This document shows, piece by piece, positions 24,247 through 32,125 of a stretch of DNA of 64,000 nucleotides. Below the pieces are notes generated by a model that saw only the letters and a program-made list of their open reading frames with translations, did no database searches and had not been told where the DNA came from. This DNA is from Hyphomicrobiales bacterium (GTDB taxonomy: Bacteria; Pseudomonadota; Alphaproteobacteria; Rhizobiales; Rhodobiaceae): contig PKTR01000005.1 in the NCBI GenBank assembly GCA_002869065.1, positions 1 through 64,000 of the forward strand, read 5' to 3'. Position numbers and translations under genes: made by a program. The first letter of the stretch is position 1; every line of letters begins with the position of its first letter.

Positions 24247-25574
24247 CGGAGCTCGCGAAAGCGCTCCTGCCCCGCCGCATCGCCGGCCAGATCGTCCTGC
24301 TCGTCTTCATCGCAGTCCTCATCACCGCCTTGATAAGTGCAGGTCTGCAATATCTCGAGCGTCGCGATTTCGACGCTCGCGCCAAACAGCATTTTTCCAT
24401 GTTCCTGATGCTGTCGGCGGCGCGCCTGCTGAGCGTGACACCGGAAGGCAACGAGCGCGCGGTCATCGTCGATGCCATGGCCCGCTCGAACCCGGAACTG
24501 AACCTGCGTCTCACCGACGAGCCGCTTCCCGACAACATCAACGTCGCAGACTTTCCGCCGTTCAATTTCCTCGCCCGCGATCTCGGACCCGGCTTCCGGC
24601 TTTTCAGCGACAACACCGACGGCAAAGGCCCCGACGCGATCCACCACGTCATCATCGAGCTGCCCGATGAAAGCCGGGTCGCCGCGACGCTGCATCTGTT
24701 CGGACCACCACCGCAGCCGATTGTCGGCATCGTTCAGGTGCTTCTGTTCCTCGCCATCGTGCTGCCGGCCATCCTCTACTGGGCGACCAGCCACCTGTCG
24801 CGCCGGCTTCGCACCTTTGCCGATGCCGCCGCCGACTACAGCGTCGACGGCGACCATGCCCCGCTCGAAGAGGACGGCCCGGAGGAAATCCGTGTCGCCG
24901 CCCGCGCGCTCAACCGGATGCGCGACCGGATCGCCGAATTCGTCGAGGACCGCACCCGCATGCTCTCCTCGGTCGGCCATGATTTGCGCACGCCGATCAC
25001 CCGGCTGCGCCTGCGCACCGAGTTCATTGAGGACAACGATACCCGCGAAGGCATGAAGCGGGACCTTGACCGCATGAACACCATGGTCGAAAGCGCCCTG
25101 ACCTTCCTGCGCGAGGGCTATCGCCACGAACCGCCGGCCCGTCTTGACCTGCCGACGCTACTGCACACGATCTGCGACGAGTTCGCCGATCTCGGCAAGG
25201 ACGTGTCCTACGAAGGTCCCGATCACCTGCTCGTCGAAGGCCGCACCGAAGACCTGCAGCGCGCCATCGAAAACCTCATCGACAACGCGCTTAAATTCGG
25301 CACCCACGCCCGCATCTCGCTCACCGAACGCGACCGGCGGGCCGTGCTTGCCGTCGACGACAACGGCCCGGGCATTCCCGCCGAGTCCCGCCAGTCGATG
25401 CAGAAACCCTTCGTGCGCGGCGACGACGCCCGTCAGGAGGCGACCGGCGGCTTCGGTCTCGGCCTGTCGATCGTCAGTTCGATCGCCCGCCAGCATCGCG
25501 GAGAACTGGAACTCCACGCCAGCGAGTCCGGCGGATTGAGCGCCCGCATCAAACTGCCGCTCGCCCCGAAGTGA
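24243..25574 (+). CDS. Membrane sensor histidine kinase
   Basis: The 443-residue EnvZ/RstB-type kinase has an N-terminal membrane segment (about 15-35), a periplasmic sensor of about 130 residues, a second membrane segment (GIVQVLLFLAIVLPAILYW) and a HAMP linker. The H-box is VGHDLRTPITRLRL with His246. The ATPase domain has N box NLIDNALKFG, DDNGPGIP and GGFGLGLSIV. It overlaps the response regulator by four bases and is its cognate kinase. Confidence 0.95.
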   Translation: MTELAKALLPRRIAGQIVLLVFIAVLITALISAGLQYLERRDFDARAKQHFSMFLMLSAARLLSVTPEGNERAVIVDAMARSNPELNLRLTDEPLPDNINVADFPPFNFLARDLGPGFRLFSDNTDGKGPDAIHHVIIELPDESRVAATLHLFGPPPQPIVGIVQVLLFLAIVLPAILYWATSHLSRRLRTFADAAADYSVDGDHAPLEEDGPEEIRVAARALNRMRDRIAEFVEDRTRMLSSVGHDLRTPITRLRLRTEFIEDNDTREGMKRDLDRMNTMVESALTFLREGYRHEPPARLDLPTLLHTICDEFADLGKDVSYEGPDHLLVEGRTEDLQRAIENLIDNALKFGTHARISLTERDRRAVLAVDDNGPGIPAESRQSMQKPFVRGDDARQEATGGFGLGLSIVSSIARQHRGELELHASESGGLSARIKLPLAPK

Positions 25575-25764
25575 CGCCTGTTCTCACCGGTCTCCGGCAA
25601 AGAAAAACAAGAAAATTGTTTCGTTTCTTTTCCATTCGTGGACTTGGAAACGAACAGTAATGCCCCGGTAAAACCCATAAAAAGAGCGTTAATAGCCCCT
25701 TAAACAGCGCCGCCGCCAAAGTCGTACAGCCGCAGAATGCGGTGCGACAGAAAGGAGGCCTATC

Positions 25765-26511
25765 ATGATTGGCGTTTCGGGTTTAGGGAGCATGATGTCT
25801 TCGCAGATGATGCGCGGACCGTCTCAACCTCCCGATTTTTCACAGATAGACAGCGACGGCAGCGGCGGCATCACGCTCGACGAGATGCAGTCGTCGATGC
25901 CTGGGGCGACAAGCGCGCGCGGTCAGGAACGCGCCGAAGAACTCTTCAACGCCATGGATGCCGATTCCGACGGCACCGTGACGAGCGAGGAAAAGGACAG
26001 CTTCGACGCCGCCATGCAGGAACGCATGCAGGCGATGCAGGTGATGACGCAGATGATCGCCAGCGGCGGCATGGCGCCTCCGCCTCCTCCGCCAAGCGCG
26101 GAAGATGTCTTTGCCGCCAATGACAGCGACGGCGACGGCAGCATCACGCTCGACGAGTTCTCCGAAAATGCCGCCAGCGAGATCGATTCCGAGACCCTCG
26201 AGGAATTGTTCGCGCTGGTTGACGAGGATGGCGACGGCTCGATCAGCGAGGAGGAGACGGCGTCCTTCCTCGAAAGCATGGGCCCGCCAGCCGGCCCCGG
26301 TGGACCGGGTGGCCCCGGTGGTCCTGGCGGTCCTGGCGGTCCGCCGCCCTCCTCCGGTGAGGAAGAAGACGACGAGGAGGACGAAACGACTGCTGCCCAG
26401 GCGGCCAACGAGGCGGCCCTCAGCCTGCTCAACATGGCACTCAGCGCCTACCAGTCGGAGGACGAGGACGGCACGATCCAATCGTTGTTGTCCGGCGGAA
26501 TTGCCGCCTGA
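25765..26511 (+). CDS. Four-EF-hand calcium-binding protein with Gly-Pro linker
   Basis: The 248-residue acidic protein has four canonical 12-residue EF-hand loops: DSDGSGGITLDE (29-40), DADSDGTVTSEE (65-76), DSDGDGSITLDE (120-131) and DEDGDGSISEEE (153-164). A PPPPPP break separates the pairs. A GPGGPGG collagen-like run then leads to a very acidic stretch and a C-terminal helix. There is no classical signal peptide; the start MIGVSGLGSMMSSQMM resembles EF-hand proteins of rhizobia and xanthomonads that are thought to leave the cell by other routes. AAAGGAGG precedes the ATG. Confidence 0.9.
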   Translation: MIGVSGLGSMMSSQMMRGPSQPPDFSQIDSDGSGGITLDEMQSSMPGATSARGQERAEELFNAMDADSDGTVTSEEKDSFDAAMQERMQAMQVMTQMIASGGMAPPPPPPSAEDVFAANDSDGDGSITLDEFSENAASEIDSETLEELFALVDEDGDGSISEEETASFLESMGPPAGPGGPGGPGGPGGPGGPPPSSGEEEDDEEDETTAAQAANEAALSLLNMALSAYQSEDEDGTIQSLLSGGIAA

Positions 26512-26543
26512 GCGCATCGAGCCCCACCCATGCTTGCACGAAA

Positions 26544-26575
26544 AAGGGCGGACCCGTCAGGGCCCGCCCTTCTTG
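26544..26575 (+). terminator. Terminator after the EF-hand gene
   Basis: A 12-bp stem with one mismatch (AAGGGCGGACCC with GGGCCCGCCCTT) and loop GTCA is followed by a short T-rich end. The next gene is convergent, and on that strand the stem is followed by TTTTT's complement, so it can act in both directions. Confidence 0.75.
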
Positions 26576-26623
26576 CTCCTGCCCTGCCGGCGAATGATCA
26601 CCTGGCAGGAAACTCGAGAATCC

Positions 26624-27385
26624 TCAGCACAGCCAGCAGGACTCCGGCATCGCCGGTTTGGTCACCGGGTTACCTTCCTTGATCCAGCGCGTGATCCCGT
26701 TCTTGACGTTGTCGATCTTGCCGTAGCCGGCCTTCTCGGACAGGTACTTCGACACCGCTTCGGTGCGATTGCCGGTACGGCAGATCAGGATGACTTCGTC
26801 GTCCGGCGAAGCAATCTCACCCAGTTTCTTCAGGAAGTCGGGATTCACCCGGCCGCGCTTGTCGAACACCGTCAGCAGGTGGCTGCCCTCGACCACACCG
26901 GTCTGCTGCCATTCCTCGGGACGGCGGATATCGACGATCTTGACGCCGGCGGCCAGCTTCTGGCGCAGCTGGTCGTTGTTCAGATCGTTGTATTTCGGCT
27001 TGACGATATCGAGCAGTTCGATCTCGAATTTCAGCGTCGCGTTCGGCGGAATGACGCCGCCCGCGCCCTGCGCGCCATAGCCCAGCTCAGGCGGGATGAT
27101 CAGCTCGCGCTTGCCGCCGACCTTCATGCCGACGACGCCCTTTTCCCAGCCCGGAATGACCCGGCCGGCTCCCGGCGTGAACATGAAGGGTTGATTGCGA
27201 TCACGGCTGGAATCGAACTTCGTGCCGTCCATCAGCCAGCCGGTGTAGTGCACCGAAACGCCGACGCCCGCGATCGCCTCGGCGCCGGTGCCCTCGACAA
27301 GATCCTTGATCTGCAGATCGTCGGCGGCGGCCGCGATGCCAACGGCAAGGAACAGCGAAATGAAGACGCTGAGAATGCGTACCAT
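26624..27385 (-). CDS. Exported FKBP-type prolyl isomerase fused to a rhodanese domain
   Basis: The 253-residue protein has a signal peptide (residues 1-21). The FKBP domain (about 25-128) shows [34 protein letters not shown] and [12 protein letters not shown] rhodanese domain (about 133-243) follows, with VDIRRPEEW and the active-site loop [10 protein letters not shown], Cys202. The protein ends in CWLC-type cysteines (Cys250, Cys253). The predicted role is folding help plus sulfur or thiol chemistry in the periplasm. Each half looks intact. GAGGA precedes the ATG. No partner genes are adjacent. Confidence 0.93.
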   Translation of the reverse strand: MVRILSVFISLFLAVGIAAAADDLQIKDLVEGTGAEAIAGVGVSVHYTGWLMDGTKFDSSRDRNQPFMFTPGAGRVIPGWEKGVVGMKVGGKRELIIPPELGYGAQGAGGVIPPNATLKFEIELLDIVKPKYNDLNNDQLRQKLAAGVKIVDIRRPEEWQQTGVVEGSHLLTVFDKRGRVNPDFLKKLGEIASPDDEVILICRTGNRTEAVSKYLSEKAGYGKIDNVKNGITRWIKEGNPVTKPAMPESCWLC

Positions 27386-27506
27386 ACTATCCTCTCATAG
27401 TGTCGTCCGGTATCCGGCCCGCCAAAGACGGACCGCGCGGGACGTTGCGAAAACGGGTTCCGCCCCAGTCAGGCGACTTGAGACATCATCGCCGGCTCCG
27501 ATCACA

Positions 27507-27523
27507 GAGGACATATTGTCCTC
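27507..27523. promoter_or_regulatory. Operator-like dyad GAGGACA-TAT-TGTCCTC
   Basis: A perfect 7-base inverted repeat around TAT in the gap between the FKBP-rhodanese gene and the polyamine-type transporter. It lies about 120 bp from the former's start and 170 bp before the candidate promoter of the latter. The binding protein is unknown. Confidence 0.4.
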
Positions 27524-27673
27524 CTTGTCGCAACGATCAACGGACGTGGCCGACATTTGCCGGCGCCCGGCGCATGCTCGCGTTGCCCACAGGCCCGTCG
27601 CAAAAGCTTCATAGAACCGTCATCCGATGCCGCTAACGTGCGCGCCGTGAACGTCTTTTTTCCACGGACCGGC

Positions 27674-27701
27674 TTTTCAACCCGAGCAACCCCTGTAATA
27701 C
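27674..27701 (+). promoter_or_regulatory. Candidate sigma70 promoter of the polyamine-type ABC operon
   Basis: TTTTCA, 16 bases, then TAATAC. The -35 context GGCTTTTCAACC resembles the -35 of the tmRNA promoter in this window (GGCTTTTCACCC), which supports both. Transcription would start near 27708, leaving a leader of about 120 bases. Confidence 0.45.
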
Positions 27702-27711
27702 TAAGGTCCAA

Positions 27712-27767
27712 GGCTCGGATCACAGAGCCAGCCGCACGTCCTGTGGAGGCAGGACGTTCCTTCTTTT
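27712..27767 (+). promoter_or_regulatory. Structured leader with terminator-like hairpin before the ABC operon
   Basis: A GGCTC/GAGCC hairpin (27712-27729) is followed by a perfect 8-bp stem (ACGTCCTG at 27736-27743 with CAGGACGT at 27750-27757). TCCTTCTTTT follows. The second hairpin resembles an intrinsic terminator inside the leader, about 65 bases before the start codon, so attenuation is possible. Confidence 0.45.
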
Positions 27768-27830
27768 CGCTTCCTGGCCGAATCCAAAACCGAATTCCAA
27801 AAAGCACTCACCCATAGGAGAGGCACTACC

Positions 27831-28910
27831 ATGTTCGCAAAACGCCAATCATTGAAACTGGGGCTGTTGTGCGCAGCAGCCGCACTTGCGTTTTCCGCCA
27901 CCGCCGTCAAGGCCGAAACCCTTCGCCTGCTGACCTGGGGCGGTTACGCACCCGAGAAGGTCGTCGAGATGTTCACCGCGGAGACCGGCATCACGGTCGA
28001 GGTGACCAAGTCGAACAACGAGGAAATGATCGCCAAGCTGCGCGCCACCGGCGGCGGCGGCTTCGACCTCGCCCAGCCGAGCCAGGACCGCATCTCCGGC
28101 GCCCAGCTCGAATATGACATCTACAAGCCGATCGACCTTGGAAAGATCGACGCCGCGCTGTTCATCCCCTCGATGCTGGAAGCCACCAAGGGCAACACCA
28201 CCGTCGACGGCAAGGTCTACGGCGTACCGCACGTCTGGGGCACCAGCGGCCTCGTGCTCGACACCGCCAAGGCCGGTTCGGTCATGGACTACACCGACCT
28301 GTGCAATGACGACGTCAAGGGCAAGGTCTCCTATCGCCTGAAGCGCCCGACCCTGATCGGCTTCGCCTTTGCCATGGGCATGGATCCGTTCGCGGCCTAC
28401 GCCGACAAGGCGAAGTATGAGGAGATCCTCGGCAAGGTCGAAGCCAAGCTGATGGAATGCAAGCCGAATGTGAAGACCTACTGGTCGGGCGGCGACGAGC
28501 TGCTCAACCTGGTTCGCTCGGGTGAAGTCGTCGCGGCCATGGCCTGGGACACCGGCGGCTGGAAGCTGAACGCCGACAACGCCGACATCACCTTCGTCGC
28601 GCCGAAGTCCGGTGCGCTCGGCTGGATCGACACCTTCGCCCTGCCGAAGAAGACCAAGGCGGAAGATGCCGCCTACAAGTGGATCAACTTCGTCATGCAG
28701 CCGAAGATCGCGGCCATGATCACGGCGTCCGCCGGCAACTTCACCGCCTCCAAGGGCGCTGACGAATTCGCCGACGACGCGCTGAAGGCCCGCTTCCAGA
28801 AGAGCTTCCCGCCGGAAGCCATCGACAACATCAAGTGGTACCCGACCGTTCCGGCCGGCCTCGAGGATCTCGAAGGCGCCGTGCTTGATCGCGTCAAGGC
28901 CGCCAACTGA
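27831..28910 (+). CDS. Polyamine-type ABC transporter substrate-binding protein
   Basis: The 359-residue periplasmic protein has a signal peptide (cleavage near VKAE). The mature start, LRLLTWGGYAPEKVVEMF, and the phrase GGGGFDLAQPSQD match the PotD/PotF group of extracellular solute-binding proteins (family 1). AGGAGAGG precedes the ATG. It heads a four-gene operon with ATPase and two permeases. True ligand is not known; many members of this group carry polyamines, opines or other small cations. Confidence 0.9.
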   Translation: MFAKRQSLKLGLLCAAAALAFSATAVKAETLRLLTWGGYAPEKVVEMFTAETGITVEVTKSNNEEMIAKLRATGGGGFDLAQPSQDRISGAQLEYDIYKPIDLGKIDAALFIPSMLEATKGNTTVDGKVYGVPHVWGTSGLVLDTAKAGSVMDYTDLCNDDVKGKVSYRLKRPTLIGFAFAMGMDPFAAYADKAKYEEILGKVEAKLMECKPNVKTYWSGGDELLNLVRSGEVVAAMAWDTGGWKLNADNADITFVAPKSGALGWIDTFALPKKTKAEDAAYKWINFVMQPKIAAMITASAGNFTASKGADEFADDALKARFQKSFPPEAIDNIKWYPTVPAGLEDLEGAVLDRVKAAN

Positions 28911-28921
28911 TTACGACGCGA

Positions 28922-28950
28922 CGGCACCCGGCTTCCCCGGGTGCCGTTTT
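28922..28950 (+). terminator. Hairpin with T-run between the binding-protein and ATPase genes
   Basis: CGGCACCCGG, loop CTTCC and CCGGGTGCCG form a perfect 10-bp stem followed by TTTT. Inside an operon this acts as a partial terminator that favours the binding protein over the membrane components. Confidence 0.85.
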
Positions 28951-28969
28951 CCTTTGATGGTTTGAATTC

Positions 28970-30097
28970 ATGAGCATGACCGAAAACACCACGCCCGACC
29001 TCGAGTGCCGCAACGTGACCAAATCGTTCGGCAATTTCACCGCCGTCCGGGATGTGTCCTTTTCGGTCCCCCACGGAAGTTTCTTCTCGATCCTCGGGCC
29101 GTCCGGCTGCGGCAAGACCACGCTGCTGCGCATGGTTGCCGGTTTTCTCGATCCCGGCGAAGGCGACATCCTCATCAAGGGTCGCTCGATGCTCGAGGTG
29201 CCGCCGAACAGGCGCCCCGTGAACATGGTGTTCCAGCACCTCGCCTTGTTCCCGATGATGAACATCGCCGACAACATCGCCTATGGCCTGCGCCGCCGCG
29301 GCACGCCGAAGGCCGAGATCGCGGCCAAGGTCGACGCCGTTCTCGAGCGCGTCGGCCTGCCCGATGTCGGCAAGCGCCGCATCGACCAGCTGTCCGGCGG
29401 CCAGAAGCAACGCATCGCCATTGCCCGCTGCATGGTGCTCGAACCCGACGTCCTTTTGCTCGACGAACCGCTCGGCGCGCTCGATCTGAAGCTGCGCGAG
29501 CACATGAAGGTTGAACTGAAGAAGCTGCAATCGCAGTTCCAGACCACCTTCATCTACATCACCCACGACCAGTCCGAAGCGCTCGTCATGTCCGACCAGG
29601 TGGCGGTCATGAACAACGGTGTGTTCGAGCAGGTCGGCTCCGCGCGCGACCTCTATTACGACCCGCAGACCGCCTTCGTCGCCGGTTTCGTCGGCGATTC
29701 CAACCGCTGGCGCGGCACCGTCGACGAGGTCGATGCCGGCGGCATCAAGATGCGTACGGAAGACGGCCTCGCCTTCGTCGCCGAACCGAACGGTCAGGTC
29801 TTTTCCAAGGGCGATGCGGTGCAGATCTTCGTCCGCCCCGAAGCCGTCCGCCTGTCCTTCGACGAAGCCGGCATCGCCGACATGGACAACCGCGTGCAGG
29901 GAGTGGTCGAGAGCGTCCTGTTCAACGGCGCCAACAGCCACGTCCTGGTGCGCGATCCGGCCTATGGCGGGGAAATCGACGTTGCCCTGCCGCAGACCGG
30001 CGAGTTCCGCGGCCTGCAGCGCGGTCAGAAGATCCATATCGGCTGGCGTCACGAGCAGGCCCGCTGCTTCGCGCTCGGATCGGAAGAGGCCGAGTGA
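28970..30097 (+). CDS. Polyamine-type ABC transporter ATP-binding protein
   Basis: The 375-residue ATPase of the PotA type has Walker A GPSGCGKTT, signature LSGGQKQR, Walker B VLLLDEPLGALD and the switch His in THDQSEAL. The C-terminal TOBE-like domain starts near residue 280 (FVRPEAVRLSFDEAG). Translation may start at the ATG at 28970 or two codons later. The downstream permease start overlaps its stop. Confidence 0.94.
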   Translation: MSMTENTTPDLECRNVTKSFGNFTAVRDVSFSVPHGSFFSILGPSGCGKTTLLRMVAGFLDPGEGDILIKGRSMLEVPPNRRPVNMVFQHLALFPMMNIADNIAYGLRRRGTPKAEIAAKVDAVLERVGLPDVGKRRIDQLSGGQKQRIAIARCMVLEPDVLLLDEPLGALDLKLREHMKVELKKLQSQFQTTFIYITHDQSEALVMSDQVAVMNNGVFEQVGSARDLYYDPQTAFVAGFVGDSNRWRGTVDEVDAGGIKMRTEDGLAFVAEPNGQVFSKGDAVQIFVRPEAVRLSFDEAGIADMDNRVQGVVESVLFNGANSHVLVRDPAYGGEIDVALPQTGEFRGLQRGQKIHIGWRHEQARCFALGSEEAE

Positions 30098-30954
30098 TGG
30101 CAGCGCGCGGAAAACTCGGCCTGCTCCTGTTGATGGCGCCGCTCGTCATCTGGCTTTCGGCGCTGATCCTCATCCCGCATGTCGACATGTTCATCCTGTC
30201 GCTGCAGGAAAAGATCGGCGTGCGCCAGTACCAGACGAGCTTCGCGAACTACATGACGTTCTTCACCGAGCCGCTCTACTGGAACACCTTCGCGCGCACC
30301 GCGATCATGTCGATCGCGGCAACAGCGATCACGCTGCTGATCGCCTTCCCGATCTCCTACTACATCGCCAAGATCGCCAAGGGCCGGCTGCAGACGACGC
30401 TGTTCCTGCTGTGCCTCGTGCCGTTCTGGGTCAGCGAACTGGTTCGCACCTTCGGCTGGATGATCCTGCTGCGCGAAACCGGCATCGTCAGCAATCTGCT
30501 GCAATGGATGGGCCTCGCCGATCGGCCGATCGAATTCCTCTACAACGACGCCGCCATCATGGTCGGCCTCGTCTACACCTCGATGCTGTTCATGGTCGTG
30601 CCGCTGGTAACGACCCTCGAAAGCCTCGACGACGCACTGATCGAGGCCGGCTACGATCTCGGCGGCAATGGCTTTGCGGTGCTGCGCGAGATTGTCATCC
30701 CGCACGCCGTCCCCGGCATGGTGTCGGGCTCGATCGTCGTCTTCATGCTGTCGCTGGGCAACTACCTGACCCCGATCCTGCTGGGCGGCAAGAGCAGTCT
30801 GTGGTTCACCGAACAGATCTACGCCCAGTTCATCACCCGCTTTAACTGGGAACAGGGCGCCGCCTTTGGCTTCCTGCTGCTCGGGCTTTCCTCCCTCATC
30901 GTGTGGACCGGACTGAAGCTGACCGGTCAGACACTGTCGAAGACGATGGGGTGA
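30097..30954 (+). CDS. Polyamine-type ABC transporter permease (PotB-like)
   Basis: About 285 residues with six hydrophobic segments and the BPD_transp_1 loop EAGYDLGGNGFAVLREIVIP, the EAA motif that docks on the ATPase. The ATG at 30097 overlaps the stop of the ATPase gene (TGATG); a GTG three bases earlier is an alternative. Confidence 0.93.
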   Translation: MAARGKLGLLLLMAPLVIWLSALILIPHVDMFILSLQEKIGVRQYQTSFANYMTFFTEPLYWNTFARTAIMSIAATAITLLIAFPISYYIAKIAKGRLQTTLFLLCLVPFWVSELVRTFGWMILLRETGIVSNLLQWMGLADRPIEFLYNDAAIMVGLVYTSMLFMVVPLVTTLESLDDALIEAGYDLGGNGFAVLREIVIPHAVPGMVSGSIVVFMLSLGNYLTPILLGGKSSLWFTEQIYAQFITRFNWEQGAAFGFLLLGLSSLIVWTGLKLTGQTLSKTMG

Positions 30955-30958
30955 GCCA

Positions 30959-31819
30959 ATGATCCCGACCATCAAGCAAAGCCGCTTCATCACCGCGACC
31001 TACAACGCCTATGTGGTGCTGTTCTTCCTCTATCTCGCGCTGCCGCTCGTCGTCGTCTCGGTGTTCGCCTTCAACGACAGCCTGTTCCCCTCGCTTCCCT
31101 GGGAAGGCTTCACCTGGAACTGGTTCTTCAACGACACCGAACCGCAGCTCGGCATTTTCCACGACCGCGCCATCATGCGCTCGATCGGCACCTCGCTGTT
31201 CGTCGCAATCTGGGTTTCGGTTCTGTCGGTCGGCGTCGGCACCTGCAACGCCTTCCTGTTCGAACGCCGCGACTTCCCGCTGAAGAACGTGCTCTACCTC
31301 TTCATGCTCCTGCCGCTGGTCATCCCCGGCATCATCCTCGGCATCTCGATCCTCGTCTTCACCAACGGGCTTGTGAACAGCATCGAAGACGCCACCAACT
31401 ACGAACTGGAAGCGCTGCGTCCGGGCCTCCTGCTCGTCGTGCTCGGCCAGTTTTCCTTCATCACCACGATCGCGACGCTGGTCATCGCCGCCCGGTTGAA
31501 GAAGTTCGACAACGCGCTGGAAGAAGCCGCCCTCAATCTCGGCGCCACGCCGCTTGAGGCGGTGCGCACCGTGACGTTGCCGTTCCTCAAGCCCGCGATT
31601 GGCGGCGCGGCCATCGTTGCCTTCCTGATGAGTTTCGAGAACTTCAACACCACGCTGATGCTGGTCGGCTCCGATGCGCCGCTCACCATCACCATGTTCG
31701 ACCGGCTGAAGGAAGGATCGACGCCAGCGCTCAACGCGGTGTCGCTGTTGCTGATGATCGGCTCGTCCGTGCTGGCGCTGATCATGATCGCACTGCAAAA
31801 GGGCGACCGTTCGGGCTAG
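30959..31819 (+). CDS. Polyamine-type ABC transporter permease (PotC-like)
   Basis: The 286-residue partner permease has six membrane segments and the EAA loop EEAALNLGATPLEAVRTVTLP. It begins four bases after the stop of the first permease and ends the operon, followed directly by a nested hairpin of the TGACAG family. Confidence 0.93.
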   Translation: MIPTIKQSRFITATYNAYVVLFFLYLALPLVVVSVFAFNDSLFPSLPWEGFTWNWFFNDTEPQLGIFHDRAIMRSIGTSLFVAIWVSVLSVGVGTCNAFLFERRDFPLKNVLYLFMLLPLVIPGIILGISILVFTNGLVNSIEDATNYELEALRPGLLLVVLGQFSFITTIATLVIAARLKKFDNALEEAALNLGATPLEAVRTVTLPFLKPAIGGAAIVAFLMSFENFNTTLMLVGSDAPLTITMFDRLKEGSTPALNAVSLLLMIGSSVLALIMIALQKGDRSG

Positions 31820-31820
31820 A

Positions 31821-31885
31821 GCGCATTCCCGAACCGAAGGGCCGCGTCAGCGAAAAGTTGACAGACTTTTCGGAAGAGAATGCGC
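31821..31885. repeat. TGACAG-loop hairpin element, copy 1 (nested)
   Basis: CGAAAAGT (31851-31858), loop TGACAG and ACTTTTCG (31865-31872) form a perfect 8-bp hairpin. An outer pair GCGCATTC/GAATGCGC (31821-31828, 31878-31885) encloses it. The same loop and inner stem recur at 39260-39309 and 52243-52289. Here it directly follows the permease stop and may end the transcript. Confidence 0.8.
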
Positions 31886-32125
31886 GGCAAAACAGAGAGA
31901 TAAAGCATTTTTGGTGATTCAGTACTCACGGAAAATGCTCTCGCCGTTACGATGCCGGCAAAAGGAATTCGGCTAACGCTACGGCAGACAAAGACATAAT
32001 TCCTTTGTTATGGTCGGCGAATCGAGAAACGTCCGGAAACGGGCGCACCCGAGCTGCTGCCTTGATGAGGCCATCTGGCGGCGACAGGGTGCGGTGACGG
32101 GAACCGAACTGGCCGATTGGAGCCG
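31886..32125. other. Intergenic stretch before the phospholipase D-like gene
   Basis: No gene recognised. The stretch must carry the promoter of the lipoprotein gene that follows; I cannot name its elements. Confidence 0.4.

Noticed and set aside
27400-27636. A plus-strand frame between the FKBP-rhodanese and transporter genes
   Set aside because: No ribosome site or similarity; the region reads better as regulatory DNA.
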